Below are positions 16,137-24,965 of a stretch of DNA of 51,989 bases, one piece after another. Source of the DNA: UBA8516 sp035455245 (GTDB taxonomy: Archaea > Thermoproteota > Nitrososphaeria > Nitrososphaerales > Nitrosopumilaceae). The position numbers and the translations under genes were made by a program. Each line of letters opens with the position of its first letter. The stretch's first letter is position 1. Location of the stretch: the NCBI GenBank assembly GCA_035455245.1, contig DATIFN010000038.1, forward strand, positions 1-51,989, given 5' to 3'. A model generated the notes under the pieces. It ran no database searches. It was not told where the DNA came from and worked only from the letters and a program-made list of their open reading frames with translations.

Positions 16137-17203
16137 AATCAGGATGGTTCCAAAAGAAAGTAGAACAATTATCAAAGCTAAAAGGATACCAGAAGCCCGA
16201 CAAGTATCCAAACGCATTGAAACTTGATTCTAATGAAAACTATGCAATAGACAGAGAGTTTTCTCTGGATTTGATAAAACAAACTGAAGATAAACTTGAC
16301 GTGAGAGAATACCCGCTGAGTGAAACTGAACGACTCGTAGAATCACTTTCTAGATACGTGAAAATGCCTCAAGAAATGATTGGCGTAGGAAACGGCTCTG
16401 ATCAAATAATAGATTTGATTTTGACAAATTTTGCCTCCAAGGAAACAAAAATTCTGACCTCGGAACCTACATTTGGTTTCTTTGAAGAAAGATGCAAGTT
16501 GTATTCCATCCCAACGATAAAGATCCCGTTTACAAAAAACATGACACTAGAATTAGAAAAATTTCTTTCCAATAAAAAAAAGGCTGACATTCTCTATCTT
16601 GATTCTCCAAATAACCCTACTGGATTTCAATTTTCAAAAAATAAGTTAGAGCAACTGATTAAAGAATTCAGCGGTCTTATAATTATAGATGAAGCATACG
16701 TAGAGTTTGCTGATTATTCTGTTATAGAAATGACAAAGAAAAGAGATAATCTGATTGTGTTGAGGACACTTTCAAAATCATTTGGGCTTGCAGGACTTCG
16801 TGTGGGATACTTTATCGCTAACAAAAAAATCTCTAATGTATTTTCTAAAACTATTCAGTATCCCTATCCGCTAAATACTATTGCAATAGAAACGGCAATC
16901 TTGGCTTTGCAAAAATCAAAACAAGTTTCTCAAATAGCAAATATCGTCAAAAAAGAAAGATCTAGGATTATTGAGAAACTTCGTGAGATGGGTGTTTTTG
17001 AAGTATTTGATTCAAAAGCGAATTTTGTACTTTTTAATGCACCCGGTTCTGGACTCCGTATCTATAAAGCTCTTATAGAACAGGGTATTGTTGTAAAAAA
17101 CCTAGGGAAAATGGGGAGCCACGACAGTTGTTTGAGAGTCACAGTTGGTTCAGAAGAGATGAATTCAAAATTCTTGTTAGCAATACGTGACCTATTGAAA
17201 TGA
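16133..17203 (+). CDS. hisC: Histidinol-phosphate aminotransferase
   Basis: A PLP enzyme that transfers an amino group from glutamate to imidazole-acetol phosphate. It has 356 residues. Class II/HisC marks: LDSNENYAIDREF, GNGSDQIIDL, LDSPNNPTG, IIDEAYVEFAD, and the PLP lysine in TLSKSFGLAGLRVGY. The C-terminal half keeps GSHDSCLRVTVGSEEMN, with the substrate phosphate-binding Arg. The gene lies between hisD and the HAD phosphatase with four-base overlaps at both ends. Confidence 0.95.
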   Translation: MKSGWFQKKVEQLSKLKGYQKPDKYPNALKLDSNENYAIDREFSLDLIKQTEDKLDVREYPLSETERLVESLSRYVKMPQEMIGVGNGSDQIIDLILTNFASKETKILTSEPTFGFFEERCKLYSIPTIKIPFTKNMTLELEKFLSNKKKADILYLDSPNNPTGFQFSKNKLEQLIKEFSGLIIIDEAYVEFADYSVIEMTKKRDNLIVLRTLSKSFGLAGLRVGYFIANKKISNVFSKTIQYPYPLNTIAIETAILALQKSKQVSQIANIVKKERSRIIEKLREMGVFEVFDSKANFVLFNAPGSGLRIYKALIEQGIVVKNLGKMGSHDSCLRVTVGSEEMNSKFLLAIRDLLK

Positions 17204-18186
17204 CAATTCGAGAATTAGAAGATGGTGTATTTGTGAATACAGCAAAAGCTGAGAAAATAAAAAACCTTGATGCAGTCATATTTGATTGTGACGGTGTGTT
17301 AATTGACGTCACCAATTCATACGATCTTGCTATAAAAAAAACGGTAGAATTTGTACTCAAAGAGATGGCAAGCATAGATCAACCCAATATTATAAGTTCA
17401 AAAATGATTGATGGATTAAAAGCAACTGGAGGTTTTAACGATGAAGTTGATGCGACTTATTCGCTCATTCTTTCCGTCGTAGCTGCAAAGAAACTAGACA
17501 GACATGCCTCTGAATTCATTTATGATGTAATTAAAAATGCAGATCAAACTGGAATTGTATCTGTTGAAAAATATCTCGATACATTAGGCGTTGATGTTTC
17601 TGAAATTAGAAAAAAACTAGCCTATCCTGGACCACATGACACAAACCCATTATATTCTAGGTTTGATGAAATGTTTTATGGAACTAATCTATTCTATGAA
17701 CTCTATAAACGAAAACCTAAATTTTTTAATGGTAAAGGACTAATCGAAAATGATATCGTACTTCTTAGAAAAGAACTGATCGAAAAACTAAGAAAAAAAT
17801 TTGGGAAAAAAATTTCAATAATATCAGGCCGTAGTTTTGTATCAGCTAAATATTCATTAAAAAAATTATTTGATGAATTTGATCTGAAAAATTCACGATT
17901 TCTAGAAGATGAGTCACGTGAACTAGCAAAACCAAATCCTCAACCTCTGATCTCTTCAATAAAAGGACTCGAGTCATCATGTTGCATGTTTGTAGGAGAT
18001 TCAGTCGAGGACTTTATTATGGCAAGAAAATCTGATGAACTTGGCGTTAGGACAATCTTTTGTGCTATTTATGGGACAAGCAAAGACCCAGAAACAAAAC
18101 GCATTCTTTTTGAACAAAAAAATGCTGACATTATACTAAAATCAATAGATTTGATTCCGAAGGCATTAAATCTGGTACAGACATAA
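17200..18186 (+). CDS. HAD-family phosphatase, probable histidinol-phosphate phosphatase
   Basis: A HAD hydrolase of 328 residues: motif I FDCDGVLID (nucleophile D29, acid/base D31), motif II IISGRS, and motif IV VGDSVEDFIMA. A large helical cap lies between motifs I and II (~45-195), bigger than in most subfamily I proteins. It overlaps hisC by ATGA and is followed by hisB. The operon otherwise lacks a histidinol-phosphate phosphatase: hisB here is dehydratase only and no PHP-type HisK is present. The step is assigned to this protein by position. The sequence is not like the HAD domain of bifunctional bacterial HisB. Confidence 0.72.
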   Translation: MTIRELEDGVFVNTAKAEKIKNLDAVIFDCDGVLIDVTNSYDLAIKKTVEFVLKEMASIDQPNIISSKMIDGLKATGGFNDEVDATYSLILSVVAAKKLDRHASEFIYDVIKNADQTGIVSVEKYLDTLGVDVSEIRKKLAYPGPHDTNPLYSRFDEMFYGTNLFYELYKRKPKFFNGKGLIENDIVLLRKELIEKLRKKFGKKISIISGRSFVSAKYSLKKLFDEFDLKNSRFLEDESRELAKPNPQPLISSIKGLESSCCMFVGDSVEDFIMARKSDELGVRTIFCAIYGTSKDPETKRILFEQKNADIILKSIDLIPKALNLVQT

Positions 18187-18210
18187 AACCCGCTCTCTGC
18201 AGGGATTTGT

Positions 18211-18798
18211 ATGAAATCTAGATTAGGCCGCATTAATAGAAAAACCAAAGAAACTGAGGTTTCTGTAACTGTAAATCTTGATGGAAATGGAAAGATTTCA
18301 GTAAAGACAGGAGTTAGTTTTCTTGATCACTTGATCACTTCGCTTGGTAAACACGCGATGCTTGATCTTACTCTTAAAGCAATTTCAAAGGATGGAATAG
18401 TTCACCACTTGATTGAAGATACAGGTATAGCTCTTGCAAACGCAATAGATTTGGCACTTGGAAATAGATCTAGCATAACAAGATTTGGGCATGCCTCTGT
18501 CCCAATGGATGAATCACTTGCCGAAGCATCACTTGATCTAGTTAAGCGCCAATATCATAAAATTGATTTAGGAATCAAGCGGAGCAAGATAGAAGGAATA
18601 TCAAAAGAAGATCTGGAACACTTTTTCCGTTCTTTTGCTCAAAATCTCAATGTCTGCATACACATCACAGTAAAGTATGGAGAAAATGATCATCATAAAA
18701 TTGAGGCTGCAATAAAGGCCTTTGCGGTTGCATGGAGAGCGGCAGCTAGTTATGACAAAAAGCAAAAAGGAATTCCAAGTACAAAAGGTGCAATGTAG
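18211..18798 (+). CDS. hisB: Imidazoleglycerol-phosphate dehydratase
   Basis: Dehydrates imidazoleglycerol phosphate to imidazole-acetol phosphate at a di-manganese site. It has 195 residues, monofunctional. The internal repeat carries the metal-binding motifs: FLDHLI and IVHHLIEDTGIAL in the first half, NDHHKIEAAIKAFAVAWRAA in the second. GTGs and ATGs were compared; the ATG at 18211 gives the standard N-terminus MKSRLGRINRKTKETE. It ends sharing one base with the start of hisH. Confidence 0.95.
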   Translation: MKSRLGRINRKTKETEVSVTVNLDGNGKISVKTGVSFLDHLITSLGKHAMLDLTLKAISKDGIVHHLIEDTGIALANAIDLALGNRSSITRFGHASVPMDESLAEASLDLVKRQYHKIDLGIKRSKIEGISKEDLEHFFRSFAQNLNVCIHITVKYGENDHHKIEAAIKAFAVAWRAAASYDKKQKGIPSTKGAM

Positions 18799-19403
18799 TG
18801 GTTAAGGTAGCAATATTTGATTATGGTGCGGGAAACATATTCAGTCTTAAATCATCACTTGAAAAAAATGATGCAGAAGTTGACATAATTACAAATCTTA
18901 ATCATTCAATAAACTATTCAGGACTCTTGTTGCCTGGCGTAGGAAATTTTGATCCTGCAATCCACAGTCTAAATTCATCAAAAAAAGCATTTACTGATGT
19001 AATTACAAATCAGATCCCAGTTCTTGGAATTTGTCTTGGAATGGAAATGTTCTTTGAAAAAAGTGAAGAAGGAAAGGAAAGCGGACTGGGAGTTTTAAAA
19101 GGCGAAGTAATCTTACTTCCAAACAAATTCAAAATACCTCACATGGGATGGAATGATTTGCAGATAAAAAAACCAAGCAATCTCTTAGAAGGTGTTAAAG
19201 AAGGCTCATGGGTGTATTTTGTGCATTCTTACCGAGTAAAACCAGAAAATCCAGATATAGTAAAAGCCAATTCTGACTATGGCATAAGCGTACCTGCAGT
19301 AATTGAAAGCGGTCCACTCTTTGGGACTCAATTTCACCCTGAAAAATCTGGAAAAGTAGGTTCTTTAATGATCAAAAACTTTTTGCGAGAGTGTAAAAAG
19401 TGA
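18798..19403 (+). CDS. hisH: Imidazole glycerol phosphate synthase, glutaminase subunit
   Basis: Class I glutamine amidotransferase that supplies ammonia through a tunnel to HisF. It has 201 residues with a GTG start overlapping the hisB stop. The catalytic triad is visible: Cys in LGICLGMEMFF, and His and Glu in FGTQFHPEKSG. LLLPGVGNFD forms the oxyanion region. HisF is encoded two genes downstream. Confidence 0.95.
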   Translation: MVKVAIFDYGAGNIFSLKSSLEKNDAEVDIITNLNHSINYSGLLLPGVGNFDPAIHSLNSSKKAFTDVITNQIPVLGICLGMEMFFEKSEEGKESGLGVLKGEVILLPNKFKIPHMGWNDLQIKKPSNLLEGVKEGSWVYFVHSYRVKPENPDIVKANSDYGISVPAVIESGPLFGTQFHPEKSGKVGSLMIKNFLRECKK

Positions 19404-20107
19404 AAGTCATTCCTGCAATTGACCTGATGGATGGTAAGGTAGTGCGCCTTGTCAAGGGCGATCCAAAAAACAAAACAATCTATAGCGACAAACCTGTTGA
19501 AATTGCAAAAAAATGGGAAAACGCAGGTGCAGATAGGATACACATAGTGGATCTTGATGCAACCTTGGGCAGTGGATCTAACCTACAAACAATAAAAAAA
19601 ATTGCACAAGAGGTCTCTATTCCAATACACGCAGCCGGGGGATTGCGTGATGAAAAAGCAATATCTGATGCACTCTCATTTGCAGACAAGGTAGTTATTG
19701 GTACCTTTGCTTTCAAAAACCGGGCAATCTTACCAGAACTTTTAGAAAAACTCGGGAAAGAGAAAATCATAATTTCTGTAGATCAACTAAAAGGAAAAAT
19801 TGTCATAAATGGATGGCGGCAAAGTACTGGGATAGAACTGATTGCGGGGATTGAAGATTTTCTAAAAATCGGTCTAAACGAATTTCTTTTAACTAGTGTT
19901 GAAAGAGATGGAACTTTATGGGGACCAGATACTGTTTCCCTTACAAAGGCCTGTAAGATAAAAAATGCAATGATAATCGCAAGTGGTGGTATATCTGACC
20001 TCAAAGACACAATTGCAGTAAAAAAATGTGGAGTAGCAGGAGTGATTCTTGGAAAAGCACTGTATGAAAGAAAAATTTCAGTTGAGGAGGTTAAAGCTAT
20101 AGCATGA
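19400..20107 (+). CDS. hisA: ProFAR isomerase
   Basis: Amadori isomerisation of ProFAR to PRFAR. A (beta/alpha)8 barrel of 235 residues. VIPAIDLMDGKVVRLVKGD carries the first catalytic Asp, the second is in SVERDGTLWGPD, and the phosphate sites AAGGLRD and IASGGISD are both present. The start is GTG, overlapping the hisH stop by four bases; hisF follows with an ATGA overlap. Confidence 0.94.
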   Translation: MKVIPAIDLMDGKVVRLVKGDPKNKTIYSDKPVEIAKKWENAGADRIHIVDLDATLGSGSNLQTIKKIAQEVSIPIHAAGGLRDEKAISDALSFADKVVIGTFAFKNRAILPELLEKLGKEKIIISVDQLKGKIVINGWRQSTGIELIAGIEDFLKIGLNEFLLTSVERDGTLWGPDTVSLTKACKIKNAMIIASGGISDLKDTIAVKKCGVAGVILGKALYERKISVEEVKAIA

Positions 20108-20907
20108 CTTTAACAAAAAGAGTAATTCCATGTTTAGATGTGGATAATGGCAGAGTAGTAAAGGGAATGCACTTTGCGTCAATACAAGATGCAGGTGATC
20201 CAGTCTTGCTGGCTGAAAAATACAGCAATGAGGGAGCAGATGAGCTTGTCTTTCTTGATATTACTGCATCGGAACAAGGAAGAGAAACAATCAAAGCACT
20301 TGTTTCAAAAGTAGCCCAGGTCATCGATATCCCATTTACAGTTGGAGGAGGTGTCAAAACTTTGCAACATGCAAGGGATATTTTGCTAAGCGGTGCTGAC
20401 AAGGTAGCCATAAACACTGGGGCTGTAAAAAATCCAGAAATCTTGACAAAACTAATGGAAATTTTTGGTAAGCAATGTGTAGTTGTAGCTATGGATGTAA
20501 AACGAAATTATGATAGTGAAAAAGGAAAGAATGTCTTTTCAGCCGATTCTAAAAAATTCTGGTTTGAAGTGTACATCTATGGTGGAAAGACTGCTACTGG
20601 CCTGGATGCAATAGAATGGGCAAAAGAGGTTGAAAGACGTGGAGCTGGGGAGATACTTCTTACCAGCATAGACATGGATGGAACAAAGGAGGGTTATGAT
20701 ATCCAATTAACAAAAGAAATTGTTAATGCAGTAAACATTCCTGTTATTGCTTCTGGCGGTTGTGGAAAACCAAAACACATGCTTGATGTTTTTCTTCAAT
20801 CTAACGTGGATGCCGCACTTGCAGCATCAATATTTCATTATAAAACACACTCGGTAGATAGAGTTAAAGAATATCTCAAAGAGAATGGAGTGCCTGTTAG
20901 GTTATAA
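20104..20907 (+). CDS. hisF: Imidazole glycerol phosphate synthase, cyclase subunit
   Basis: Closes the imidazole ring using ammonia from HisH. It has 267 residues. RVIPCLDVDNGRVVKG holds the first catalytic Asp and AMDVKRN the second (Asp130 of the Thermotoga enzyme). Phosphate sites are VGGGVKT and IASGGCGKPKHM. Length and barrel halves are standard. Confidence 0.95.
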   Translation: MTLTKRVIPCLDVDNGRVVKGMHFASIQDAGDPVLLAEKYSNEGADELVFLDITASEQGRETIKALVSKVAQVIDIPFTVGGGVKTLQHARDILLSGADKVAINTGAVKNPEILTKLMEIFGKQCVVVAMDVKRNYDSEKGKNVFSADSKKFWFEVYIYGGKTATGLDAIEWAKEVERRGAGEILLTSIDMDGTKEGYDIQLTKEIVNAVNIPVIASGGCGKPKHMLDVFLQSNVDAALAASIFHYKTHSVDRVKEYLKENGVPVRL

Positions 20908-20944
20908 AGAAAGATTAAGAAAGGAAAAGAAGTAGAAAATTTTT

Positions 20945-21268
20945 ATGAAAAAAACAATTGATGATATTGATTTTTCAAAAGGTGATGGTCTAGTACCTGT
21001 AATAGTTCAAGATGTGAACTCGAAGGAAGTCCTAACACTTGCTTATACGAATAAAGAATCTCTATCTCTCACGCAAAAGACAGGAAATTCTTGGTTTTGG
21101 AGTAGATCAAGAAACAAACTGTGGATGAAAGGAGAGGAATCAGGAAATACTCAAAAAGTAAAAGAAATCCTAGTTGATTGCGACTCTGATGCAATCATAT
21201 ATCTGGTTGAACCAGCAGGACCTGCATGTCATACAGGAGAACGAGTCTGCTTTCATCACAAGTTATAG
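20945..21268 (+). CDS. hisI: Phosphoribosyl-AMP cyclohydrolase
   Basis: Opens the adenine ring of PR-AMP using zinc. It has 107 residues, cyclohydrolase only. LAYTNKESL, FWSRSRNKLWMKGEESGNTQ, VDCDSDAIIYLV (metal-binding C-D-x-D) and GPACHTGERVCF are all family marks. The ATG start lies 37 bp after hisF. The fused HisE domain of many bacteria is absent, and no hisE gene follows, so the pyrophosphohydrolase must be encoded elsewhere. Confidence 0.95.
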   Translation: MKKTIDDIDFSKGDGLVPVIVQDVNSKEVLTLAYTNKESLSLTQKTGNSWFWSRSRNKLWMKGEESGNTQKVKEILVDCDSDAIIYLVEPAGPACHTGERVCFHHKL

Positions 21269-21277
21269 AATCAAAGG

Positions 21278-21760
21278 TTATTTTTGTCCAGGGCCAACAT
21301 TTTGTGTTGCATTTGGATTTATTGTAACAATGTCTGCTTCTCCACCAGGGATAAATTCATTGAGCATTTCAAAATGTATTGGATCATATTTTACACCTTC
21401 GAACACCACACTCCATTGTCCCACTAAATCTTCTGGCTTGTAAATTCCAAGCCCCGCACTAGTATCGGGTTTTACATAAAAATTAAAGTCACTTTTTGAT
21501 GCACCATTAAATGGTATGGTTGTCCATGTTTTCCCTCCTGGACGAGTGAATGTCATGTTTCCAACTTCACTTGGTTTTAGTCCGTGTACTGAAATGAAAA
21601 TATTCTCACCCAATTTGTATCTTAATTTATCTATCGCAAATGGACCAGAACTAACCCACTGTACATCAGTGGAAGGTTTTCTATAAAAGTAAGGAGCAGC
21701 TAAAATGGCACTAATACCGATTATTACAATAATTATTGGAATTGCTATTTTTTTATTCAA
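21278..21760 (-). CDS. Membrane-anchored extracytoplasmic protein, function unknown
   Basis: 160 residues. An N-terminal helix (~5-21, AIPIIIVIIGISAILAA) acts as uncleaved anchor or signal; the remainder is an extracytoplasmic beta-sandwich-like domain (GENIFISVHGL, GQWSVVFEG, FEMLNEFIPG). It is convergent with hisI, 9 bp apart. The pattern of a large carbohydrate- or metal-facing domain on a single helix is common in this lineage. I do not recognise a characterised family. Confidence 0.6.
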   Translation of the reverse strand: MNKKIAIPIIIVIIGISAILAAPYFYRKPSTDVQWVSSGPFAIDKLRYKLGENIFISVHGLKPSEVGNMTFTRPGGKTWTTIPFNGASKSDFNFYVKPDTSAGLGIYKPEDLVGQWSVVFEGVKYDPIHFEMLNEFIPGGEADIVTINPNATQNVGPGQK

Positions 21761-21928
21761 GACGAAATTAATGTTTGCTTATTCATAATTAAAATTTTTT
21801 TAAAATGTAAGAAATCTAGAATCATTCAAAATTTTTAGTATTTTCATAAAATTTTGGCTTTTCTAATGATTGCTTTTTTATTTTTTGTCTATAATTCCGT
21901 TAATTTTCACTGAATAAAGATGCATGAA

Positions 21929-21947
21929 AGTTAAGTAATACTTAACT
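21929..21947. promoter_or_regulatory. 19-bp perfect palindrome upstream of thrC (operator candidate)
   Basis: Arms AGTTAAGTA and TACTTAACT flank a single A. It lies just upstream of the TATA-like TTTATGTAT at about 21962 and 47 bp before the TTG of thrC. Symmetry and position suggest a dimeric regulator site. No flanking regulator gene is present. Confidence 0.5.
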
Positions 21948-21961
21948 TCATATTAGGACGC

Positions 21962-21970
21962 TTTATGTAT
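21962..21970 (+). promoter_or_regulatory. TATA-like box of the thrC operon
   Basis: TTTATGTAT lies 24-32 bp before the TTG start, fitting a leaderless transcript. A second AT run (ATTTTATAA, ~21972-21980) lies closer. The palindrome at 21929-21947 sits directly upstream. Confidence 0.4.
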
Positions 21971-21993
21971 TATTTTATAAAGTCTGGATCATC

Positions 21994-23211
21994 TTGACAC
22001 AGATAAAATCCCTACAATGCAGAGAATGTAAAAAAGAATATCCTCCTATTTTCAAGTACATTTGTGATGAATGCTTTGGTCCGCTGGATGTAAACTATGA
22101 TTTTCCTTCAGTAAATAAAAACACATTTGCAAACCGTGAACATACCTACTGGAGATATTTTGAGCTTCTCCCGATTGGAGAAAAATCAAACATTGTAAGT
22201 ATAGGAGCTGGCATGACTCCTTTGATTAAAGCAGAAAAGCTTGGCAAAGCACTTGGTTTGAATAATTTGTATGTTAAAAATGATTCTGTAAATCCAACGT
22301 TTTCATTTAAAGACAGGCCTGCAGGGGTTGCAGTTTCAAAAGCAAAGGAGTTTGGATTCTCTGCAGTTGGATGTGCATCAACAGGAAATCTTGCATCAGC
22401 TACTGCGGCTCATGCTGCAAAAGGTGGATTTCCATGTTATGTGTTTGCACCAAGTGATATAGAACACGCAAAAATTACACAAGCACTTGCTTATGGCGCC
22501 AATTTTATTGCTGTTGATGGAACATATGATGACGCAAATCGAATTGCAGCTCAAATTGGTGACAGCAAAGGAATAGGAATTGTAAATATCAACATGCGTT
22601 CTTACTATGTTGAAGGATCAAAAACTCTGGCATTTGAGGTAGCAGAGCAACTTGACTGGAAAGTACCAGATCATCTTGTTGTACCAGTAGGAAGTGGTGC
22701 AATGCTAAATGCCATTTGTAAAGGATTTGAGGAATTGGAAAACCTCTCATTGGTAAACAAGATCTCAAACATGCACATGATTGCGGCACAGCCTCATGGG
22801 TGTGCACCTATTGTTGATGCCTTTAAGAAAAAAGAGACCGAAGTAGTACCTGTAGAGATTCCTGATACAATAGCGAAAAGCTTGGCAATTGGTGACCCCG
22901 GGGATGGTCGTTATGTGCTTAAACGACTAAAGCAGTTCAATGGCTGGGCAGAAGAAACAAACAATAAGGAAATTTTAGATGCCATAATTTTATTGGCAAA
23001 GACGGAGGGCATCTTTACAGAGCCTGCTGGCGGAGTATCTGTGGCTGTCCTGAAAAAAATGGTAGAGCAGGGCAAGATTGACAAAAACGATACCACCATT
23101 TGTTATGTAACTGGAAACGGTCTAAAGGCAACCGAAGTCTTGATGGAGGTCTTGCCAAAACCACATGTAATGCAAGCTGACGTTGCAAAAATTTCTGCAA
23201 TGGTGAGATAA
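21994..23211 (+). CDS. thrC: Threonine synthase
   Basis: A PLP enzyme converting O-phosphohomoserine to threonine. It has 405 residues with a TTG start. An N-terminal zinc ribbon (C9-x2-C12, C24-x2-C27) precedes the fold-type II core. The PLP lysine is K106 in NPTFSFKDRPA, GCASTGNLASATAAHAA binds substrate phosphate, and VPVGSGAML binds PLP phosphate. The end is coupled by one base to the Ubl-E1 fusion. Some threonine-synthase-like proteins instead make other sulfur or amino acids, and the neighbour keeps that open. The core motifs fit ThrC. Confidence 0.9.
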   Translation: MTQIKSLQCRECKKEYPPIFKYICDECFGPLDVNYDFPSVNKNTFANREHTYWRYFELLPIGEKSNIVSIGAGMTPLIKAEKLGKALGLNNLYVKNDSVNPTFSFKDRPAGVAVSKAKEFGFSAVGCASTGNLASATAAHAAKGGFPCYVFAPSDIEHAKITQALAYGANFIAVDGTYDDANRIAAQIGDSKGIGIVNINMRSYYVEGSKTLAFEVAEQLDWKVPDHLVVPVGSGAMLNAICKGFEELENLSLVNKISNMHMIAAQPHGCAPIVDAFKKKETEVVPVEIPDTIAKSLAIGDPGDGRYVLKRLKQFNGWAEETNNKEILDAIILLAKTEGIFTEPAGGVSVAVLKKMVEQGKIDKNDTTICYVTGNGLKATEVLMEVLPKPHVMQADVAKISAMVR

Positions 23212-24528
23212 TTGGCAAATATTAAATTTACAATTCCGTCTGTCCTAAACAAGGGCGGGGGAGAAAAAAAAGTAGACATTGTAGCAGCAGATCTGTCGGA
23301 AGCATTTGCAAAAATTTCCCAAAACATGGGAGATGATTTTCAAAGACGAGTTCTAAACTCTGATGGTACACCGCGATCTTTGATAAATATCTACATTAAC
23401 GGAAAAAACATGAGATTTTCTGGTGGAATGCAAACCACTCTAAAAGACGGGGACGAAGTTTACATACTTCCTGCAGTGGCAGGAGGCTCTGAGCTCTCAA
23501 AAAAAGATCTTGAGAGATATTCAAGGCAAGTTATGCTTGAAGAGATTGGTTACGAGGGACAGCTTAAACTTAGAAATGCCAAAGTTTGTGTTGTAGGAGT
23601 TGGTGGATTAGGAAATCCAATAGCTACAAGGCTTGTTGCAATGGGAATTGGACATATCAGAATAGTTGACAGAGATGTCATCGAGTTATCTAATTTACAT
23701 AGACAAACAATGTTTGATGAATCTGACATTGGTCAGGTAAAAGTAGAGACAGCTGCAAAAAAACTAAAGAAAATGAATCCTGATGTGGAGATAGAAGCAC
23801 TTCCTGTTTCGGTAAATGACTATACTGCTTTGGATGTTGTGGAAGGATATGATGTTGTAATAGACGCACTTGACAGCGTCAATGCAAGATATTCACTAAA
23901 CAAGGCGTGCATTGCAAAAAACATTCCATTTGTTACTGGTGCTGCAGTAGGAGTCTCAGGCCAGGCTTTTACCATACTTCCAAAACAAAGTGCATGCTAT
24001 CACTGCCTTTTTCCAGCCCTTGATGAGGATTCGATGCCAACATGTAGCATAGAAGGTGTACATCCATCGATTCTTTCTATAATAGGTGGAATCGAGGTAG
24101 CAGAGGCAGTCAAAATCATAACAGGAAAGAAACCAAATCTTGCAGACAGGATACTACACGTTGATCTTGAAAGCCTAGAGTTTGTCAGTACTCGCACTAG
24201 CAAAGTGGATGAATGTCCAGTTTGTGGAACTGGAAAATCTGAAGTAGCTCACAAGGAGGATCTGATAATTGAAGAACTCTGTGGTCGGAGTGGGGGTAAA
24301 CGTACATTTTCTATAACCCCGACCAGTGTGATTGACATTGACGTGACAAAGATAACAAATGCTGCGCAAACAAAGGGATTCAAAGTGCAAAACCAGGGGG
24401 ACCTTGGTCTTTCAATGTCTACTGATACTACCTATGTCAGTTTTCTAAAACGCGGCTCTGCTGTAATTGTAGGTACAAAAGACGAAGATGATGCAGTTAA
24501 TCTGTACAAGAGTTTGATTGCACAATGA
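23212..24528 (+). CDS. Ubiquitin-like/MoaD domain fused to E1-like ThiF/MoeB enzyme
   Basis: 438 residues, TTG start directly after thrC. Residues 1-92 are a beta-grasp MoaD/ThiS-like domain (FTIPSVLN...GDEVYILPAVAGG), ending at Gly91-Gly92 but continuing without a stop. Residues ~98-345 are a full E1-like adenylation domain: GVGGLGNP (nucleotide), RDVIELSNLHRQ, DALDSVNARY, catalytic Cys278 (SMPTCSIEGV), and zinc pairs C262/C265 and C335/C338. A C-terminal ~90-residue domain follows. It should adenylate the C-terminus of a sulfur carrier or ubiquitin-like protein. Whether its own fused domain is the substrate, released by proteolysis, is unknown. Confidence 0.88.
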   Translation: MANIKFTIPSVLNKGGGEKKVDIVAADLSEAFAKISQNMGDDFQRRVLNSDGTPRSLINIYINGKNMRFSGGMQTTLKDGDEVYILPAVAGGSELSKKDLERYSRQVMLEEIGYEGQLKLRNAKVCVVGVGGLGNPIATRLVAMGIGHIRIVDRDVIELSNLHRQTMFDESDIGQVKVETAAKKLKKMNPDVEIEALPVSVNDYTALDVVEGYDVVIDALDSVNARYSLNKACIAKNIPFVTGAAVGVSGQAFTILPKQSACYHCLFPALDEDSMPTCSIEGVHPSILSIIGGIEVAEAVKIITGKKPNLADRILHVDLESLEFVSTRTSKVDECPVCGTGKSEVAHKEDLIIEELCGRSGGKRTFSITPTSVIDIDVTKITNAAQTKGFKVQNQGDLGLSMSTDTTYVSFLKRGSAVIVGTKDEDDAVNLYKSLIAQ

Positions 24529-24965
24529 GTGTAAGAATTATACTTTTTTCCCTGACGGTTTGCGTTGTTTTTATTTCGCTGATAGGAAATTCTTATGCGC
24601 AATCATCTGAGCAGACAAGATCGATATTTATTTTTGTGCAGACACAGATTCGTAACTCCGATGGGAACCTTGTAGCATACCTTGAAGCAAACAAAGTATA
24701 CCTTTCTGACCTTGATATGTTAAACAAGTATCTGGACAAACAACCTCCACAGCAAACATTTGCAAGAGCAGGACAAAACTATGATCTTATCCAACTTGAT
24801 GTGCAAAAAAACATCACAGAGCCTAATGTCATTTCAAAGACTGCTCTTGGTACTGTAGTTAATAACAAACAAGTAGTCATGGCTTATTCTGATCATGATG
24901 GGTATCCTATAGTTCCAGGAGATACCGTTACGTCAGTTTGGACAATAATTAGGCCTTCTCGCTAG
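24525..24965 (+). CDS. Small secreted protein, function unknown
   Basis: 146 residues. Clear signal peptide (FSLTVCVVFISLIGNSYA, cleavage after SYA). The mature part is ~120 residues, beta-rich, without Cys (SIFIFVQTQIRNSDGNLVAYLE...DGYPIVPGDTVTSVWTII). It overlaps the E1 gene by ATGA, so it is co-translated, and converges with the membrane protein at 24949 by 17 bp. An exported protein at the end of a thrC-E1 operon is unexpected. No family is recognised. Confidence 0.65.
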   Translation: MSVRIILFSLTVCVVFISLIGNSYAQSSEQTRSIFIFVQTQIRNSDGNLVAYLEANKVYLSDLDMLNKYLDKQPPQQTFARAGQNYDLIQLDVQKNITEPNVISKTALGTVVNNKQVVMAYSDHDGYPIVPGDTVTSVWTIIRPSR

